Shown piece after piece: positions 5,943 through 7,329 of a stretch of DNA of 7,329 nt. Position 1 is the stretch's first letter. Every line of letters begins with the position of its first letter. The DNA is from Bdellovibrio sp. CG10_big_fil_rev_8_21_14_0_10_47_8. Its GTDB lineage: Bacteria > Bdellovibrionota > Bdellovibrionia > Bdellovibrionales > Bdellovibrionaceae. Location of the stretch: positions 1 to 7,329 of the forward strand of contig PEZR01000177.1 of NCBI GenBank assembly GCA_002773975.1, given 5' to 3'. Below the pieces are notes generated by a model that saw nothing but the letters and a program-made list of their open reading frames with translations, ran no database searches and was not told the origin of the DNA. The translations under genes were made by a program, and so were the position numbers.

Positions 5943-5949
5943 AAGGAGG
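5943..5949 (+). promoter_or_regulatory. Strong Shine-Dalgarno of the peroxiredoxin-like gene
   Basis: AAGGAGG lies 5 bases before the ATG at 5955. It is the best ribosome binding site in the window and fixes this start, suggesting efficient translation. Confidence 0.8.
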
Positions 5950-5954
5950 TCCCC

Positions 5955-6716
5955 ATGAATTCATTAAAGCTACTTTTGGCAACACTCAGTCTGGTTGGAC
6001 TATCTATCCTTAGTCCCCGGACTTTTGGAGCAGAAAAAATTGCCAAAACGATGGACGAGAAGTCTCTAACCATACAACTTGAGGAAATGTCCGCCGGATC
6101 CAAAGAAAAAGTTCCACCAGAAAAAAGAAAAGTTATGGAAGATGCCATCGAAAATCTTCGCAAAACTCACATTACCGATCATGCTCTCAAAGTTGGCGAC
6201 AAAATGCCTCCCTTCGAATTGCCCGACGGCAATAAAAAAATGGTGAGTTCCAAAACACTTCTGAAAAAAGGGCCCCTGATTGTGGTCTTTTACCGCGGCG
6301 GATGGTGCCCTTATTGCAATCTCCAGTTGCACGATCTGCAAAAATATTTGCCACAGATCAAAGGCCTTGGTGCAGAATTGGTGGCAATTTCCCCTCAGAC
6401 TCCGGACAACAGCTTGTCCACAGCGCAAAAAGACAAACTCAGCTTCTATGTCCTCAGTGATGTCGGCAGCAAAGTTGGAAAAAAGTTTGGCTTGGTTTAC
6501 AAGCTACCCAAAAAACTCCAGGGACTTTACAAAGAGTTTGGAATTGATCTGGAAAAATCCAATGCCACAAGAAAATGGGAACTACCCCTAGCGGCCACTT
6601 ATGTCATTAAACAAGACGGACGTATTTCTTACGTTTTCTTAGACGTGGACTATAAAAAACGAGCCGAGACCAAAGACCTTATTGATGAGCTCAAATCGTT
6701 TCATGATGCGAAATAG
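5955..6716 (+). CDS. Exported peroxiredoxin-like (AhpC/TSA) protein with CPYC motif
   Basis: A 253-residue thioredoxin-fold protein expected to reduce peroxides outside the cytoplasm. Residues 1-26 look like a signal peptide (MNSLK, a hydrophobic core, then SPRTFGA before EK). Because -3 is poor for cleavage after Ala26, cleavage after Gly25 or retention as a membrane anchor is possible. Residues ~35-78 form the helical, charged lead-in found in this family, then VGDKMPPFELPDG (80-92) opens the thioredoxin fold. The active site is FYRGGWCPYCNLQL (112-125), with Cys118 the probable peroxidatic Cys and Cys121 its resolving partner, followed by LGAELVAISPQTPDNSLST and the late PLAATYVIKQDGRISYVFLDVDY. 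This is the AhpC/TSA 'peroxiredoxin-like' group rather than classical 2-Cys AhpC. Its electron donor is not encoded here. It diverges from the aldehyde dehydrogenase gene and ends 3 bases from the convergent kinase. Peroxide reduction is inferred; a thiol-disulphide role is an alternative. Confidence 0.88.
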   Translation: MNSLKLLLATLSLVGLSILSPRTFGAEKIAKTMDEKSLTIQLEEMSAGSKEKVPPEKRKVMEDAIENLRKTHITDHALKVGDKMPPFELPDGNKKMVSSKTLLKKGPLIVVFYRGGWCPYCNLQLHDLQKYLPQIKGLGAELVAISPQTPDNSLSTAQKDKLSFYVLSDVGSKVGKKFGLVYKLPKKLQGLYKEFGIDLEKSNATRKWELPLAATYVIKQDGRISYVFLDVDYKKRAETKDLIDELKSFHDAK

Positions 6717-6719
6717 CTT

Positions 6720-7329
6720 CTAGGTCTTCTGACTCAGATAAAAACGGAGGCAGGCGCCACTTCCTGCTCTTGCTTGGCCAATTTCAATACGGCCATGATG
6801 AAGTTCAACAATTTGTTTTGCTGTGAACAAGCCAATTCCAGTGGAGGTCTCGGATCCAGTCGGCCGAGCGCTAAGACGTTGACCATATTGAAAAGCTTTG
6901 GGTCGATCTTCATCCCTAAACCCCGGCCCTTGATCTTCGATTTCAACGAGATAGTCACCATTTGATTTCAGGCAACGAACCCAGATCTTCCCCTTTTGAG
7001 GAGAGTATTTTATGGCATTACTCAATAAATTGGCGATCAGCTCCCGAAGCTTTACCGAATTTCCTTGAACCATTGACTTCTCTGGCAACAGTTCCCGAAT
7101 AAGACTTTGCCCCTTCGCTTGCGCCATGGGCTCCGTTTGCTGACAAGTTTCAATAAGCAATTCAGTCAGATCTACCAAACTCATTTCAACGACGCTTTCC
7201 GAGGGGATGGCCAACAGAGAATCCACTAACTCCAAAGAATTCTGGGAGATTTTTTTGATGGTCTCTGAGAATTTCTGGACTGAACCGCCCTTACCCATCT
7301 GTTCAGAGATAAGCTCTGCGAATCCCTGT
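6720..7329 (-). CDS. Sensor histidine kinase, C-terminal part (partial)
   Basis: This is the C-terminal ~202 residues of a two-component sensor kinase; the gene continues past the right edge, so the ATG at 7298 is internal. The ten residues before it (QGFAELISEQ) are the part of the HisKA dimerisation helix that normally follows the H-box, so the phosphorylated His lies just outside the window. Then come the second helix of that domain and a full HATPase_c domain: N-box ELIANLLSNAIKYSP (~7043-6999), G1 box DQGPGF (~6935-6918), the segment FQYGQRLSARPTGSETSTGIGLF with the GxGL G2 box, and IVELHHGRIEI before the end. Numbering and partner regulator cannot be seen, so the signal is unknown; input domains lie outside. 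The stop is 3 bases from the peroxiredoxin stop, with no terminator recognised between them. Confidence 0.93.
   Translation of the reverse strand, partial: QGFAELISEQMGKGGSVQKFSETIKKISQNSLELVDSLLAIPSESVVEMSLVDLTELLIETCQQTEPMAQAKGQSLIRELLPEKSMVQGNSVKLRELIANLLSNAIKYSPQKGKIWVRCLKSNGDYLVEIEDQGPGFRDEDRPKAFQYGQRLSARPTGSETSTGIGLFTAKQIVELHHGRIEIGQARAGSGACLRFYLSQKT

Noticed and set aside
6066..6591. Open frames overlapping the peroxiredoxin gene (6066-6428 minus, 6280-6591 plus)
   Set aside because: They are other-frame readings of a gene with clear motifs and a strong ribosome binding site.
6735..6775. GCAGG...CCTGC hairpin with TTTTT near the end of the kinase gene (minus strand)
   Set aside because: The stem is only 5 bases and is separated from the T-run by several bases, and it lies before the stop codon, so it is not a credible terminator.
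1..7329. CRISPR array, tRNA, insertion sequence or phage genes
   Set aside because: No regularly spaced repeats, no tRNA-like fold, no transposase or integrase motif and no flanking repeats were seen.

Overview
The window holds nine protein-coding genes, two of them cut by the window edges, packed on both strands with very little free space. No RNA gene, mobile element, CRISPR array or integrase is visible. The base composition is moderate (by eye a little under 50% GC), and the start signals mix good Shine-Dalgarno sites with genes that have almost none. The predicted outer-membrane protein, with its N-terminal block rich in W, R and K (HFDFRQKAERK, then WTLQEWLAQKDRNRMMDLWLAMYSPSPYEY), resembles hypothetical proteins I associate with Bdellovibrio-like bacteria. 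My best guess is therefore a member of the Bdellovibrionota, or at least a free-living Gram-negative bacterium. This is an inference, not a proof.

Layout, left to right: (1) the C-terminal end of a CopA-type copper-exporting P-type ATPase (+, 1-335), which meets (2) a CBS-less ClC chloride channel/transporter (-, 332-1693) tail to tail with a 4-base overlap. A strong hairpin plus T-run at 353-396 looks like the copA terminator, and it lies inside the clc coding sequence. (3) An 83-base divergent region carries a 15-base palindrome inside a likely clc promoter. It is followed by (4) a group II truncated haemoglobin (+, 1777-2205) and (5) a TIGR00027/LCM-type SAM methyltransferase (+, 2256-3134), a likely two-gene operon. 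(6) A four-helix DUF2177 membrane protein (-, 3131-3538) again overlaps its convergent neighbour by exactly 4 bases. (7) An exported beta-barrel-like protein ending in FFF (-, 3597-4352) is followed by a stem-loop. (8) A class 3 aldehyde dehydrogenase (-, 4473-5846, with a possible upstream TTG start at 5921) ends at a textbook intrinsic terminator (4440-4463). (9) A secreted peroxiredoxin-like protein (+, 5955-6716) runs tail to tail, 3 bases apart, into (10) the C-terminal half of a sensor histidine kinase (-, 6720-7329, cut by the window edge).

The genes do not form one obvious pathway. A loose stress theme is present: copper export, chloride/pH balance, a globin for O2/NO chemistry, aldehyde detoxification and peroxide removal. 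Shared function is speculative, because the genes lie in several separate transcription units. The most unusual features are organisational: three convergent junctions with essentially no spacer, one with a terminator buried in the opposing gene, and a ClC protein that stops where relatives continue into CBS domains and lacks the internal proton glutamate. I saw no convincing new multi-gene system.
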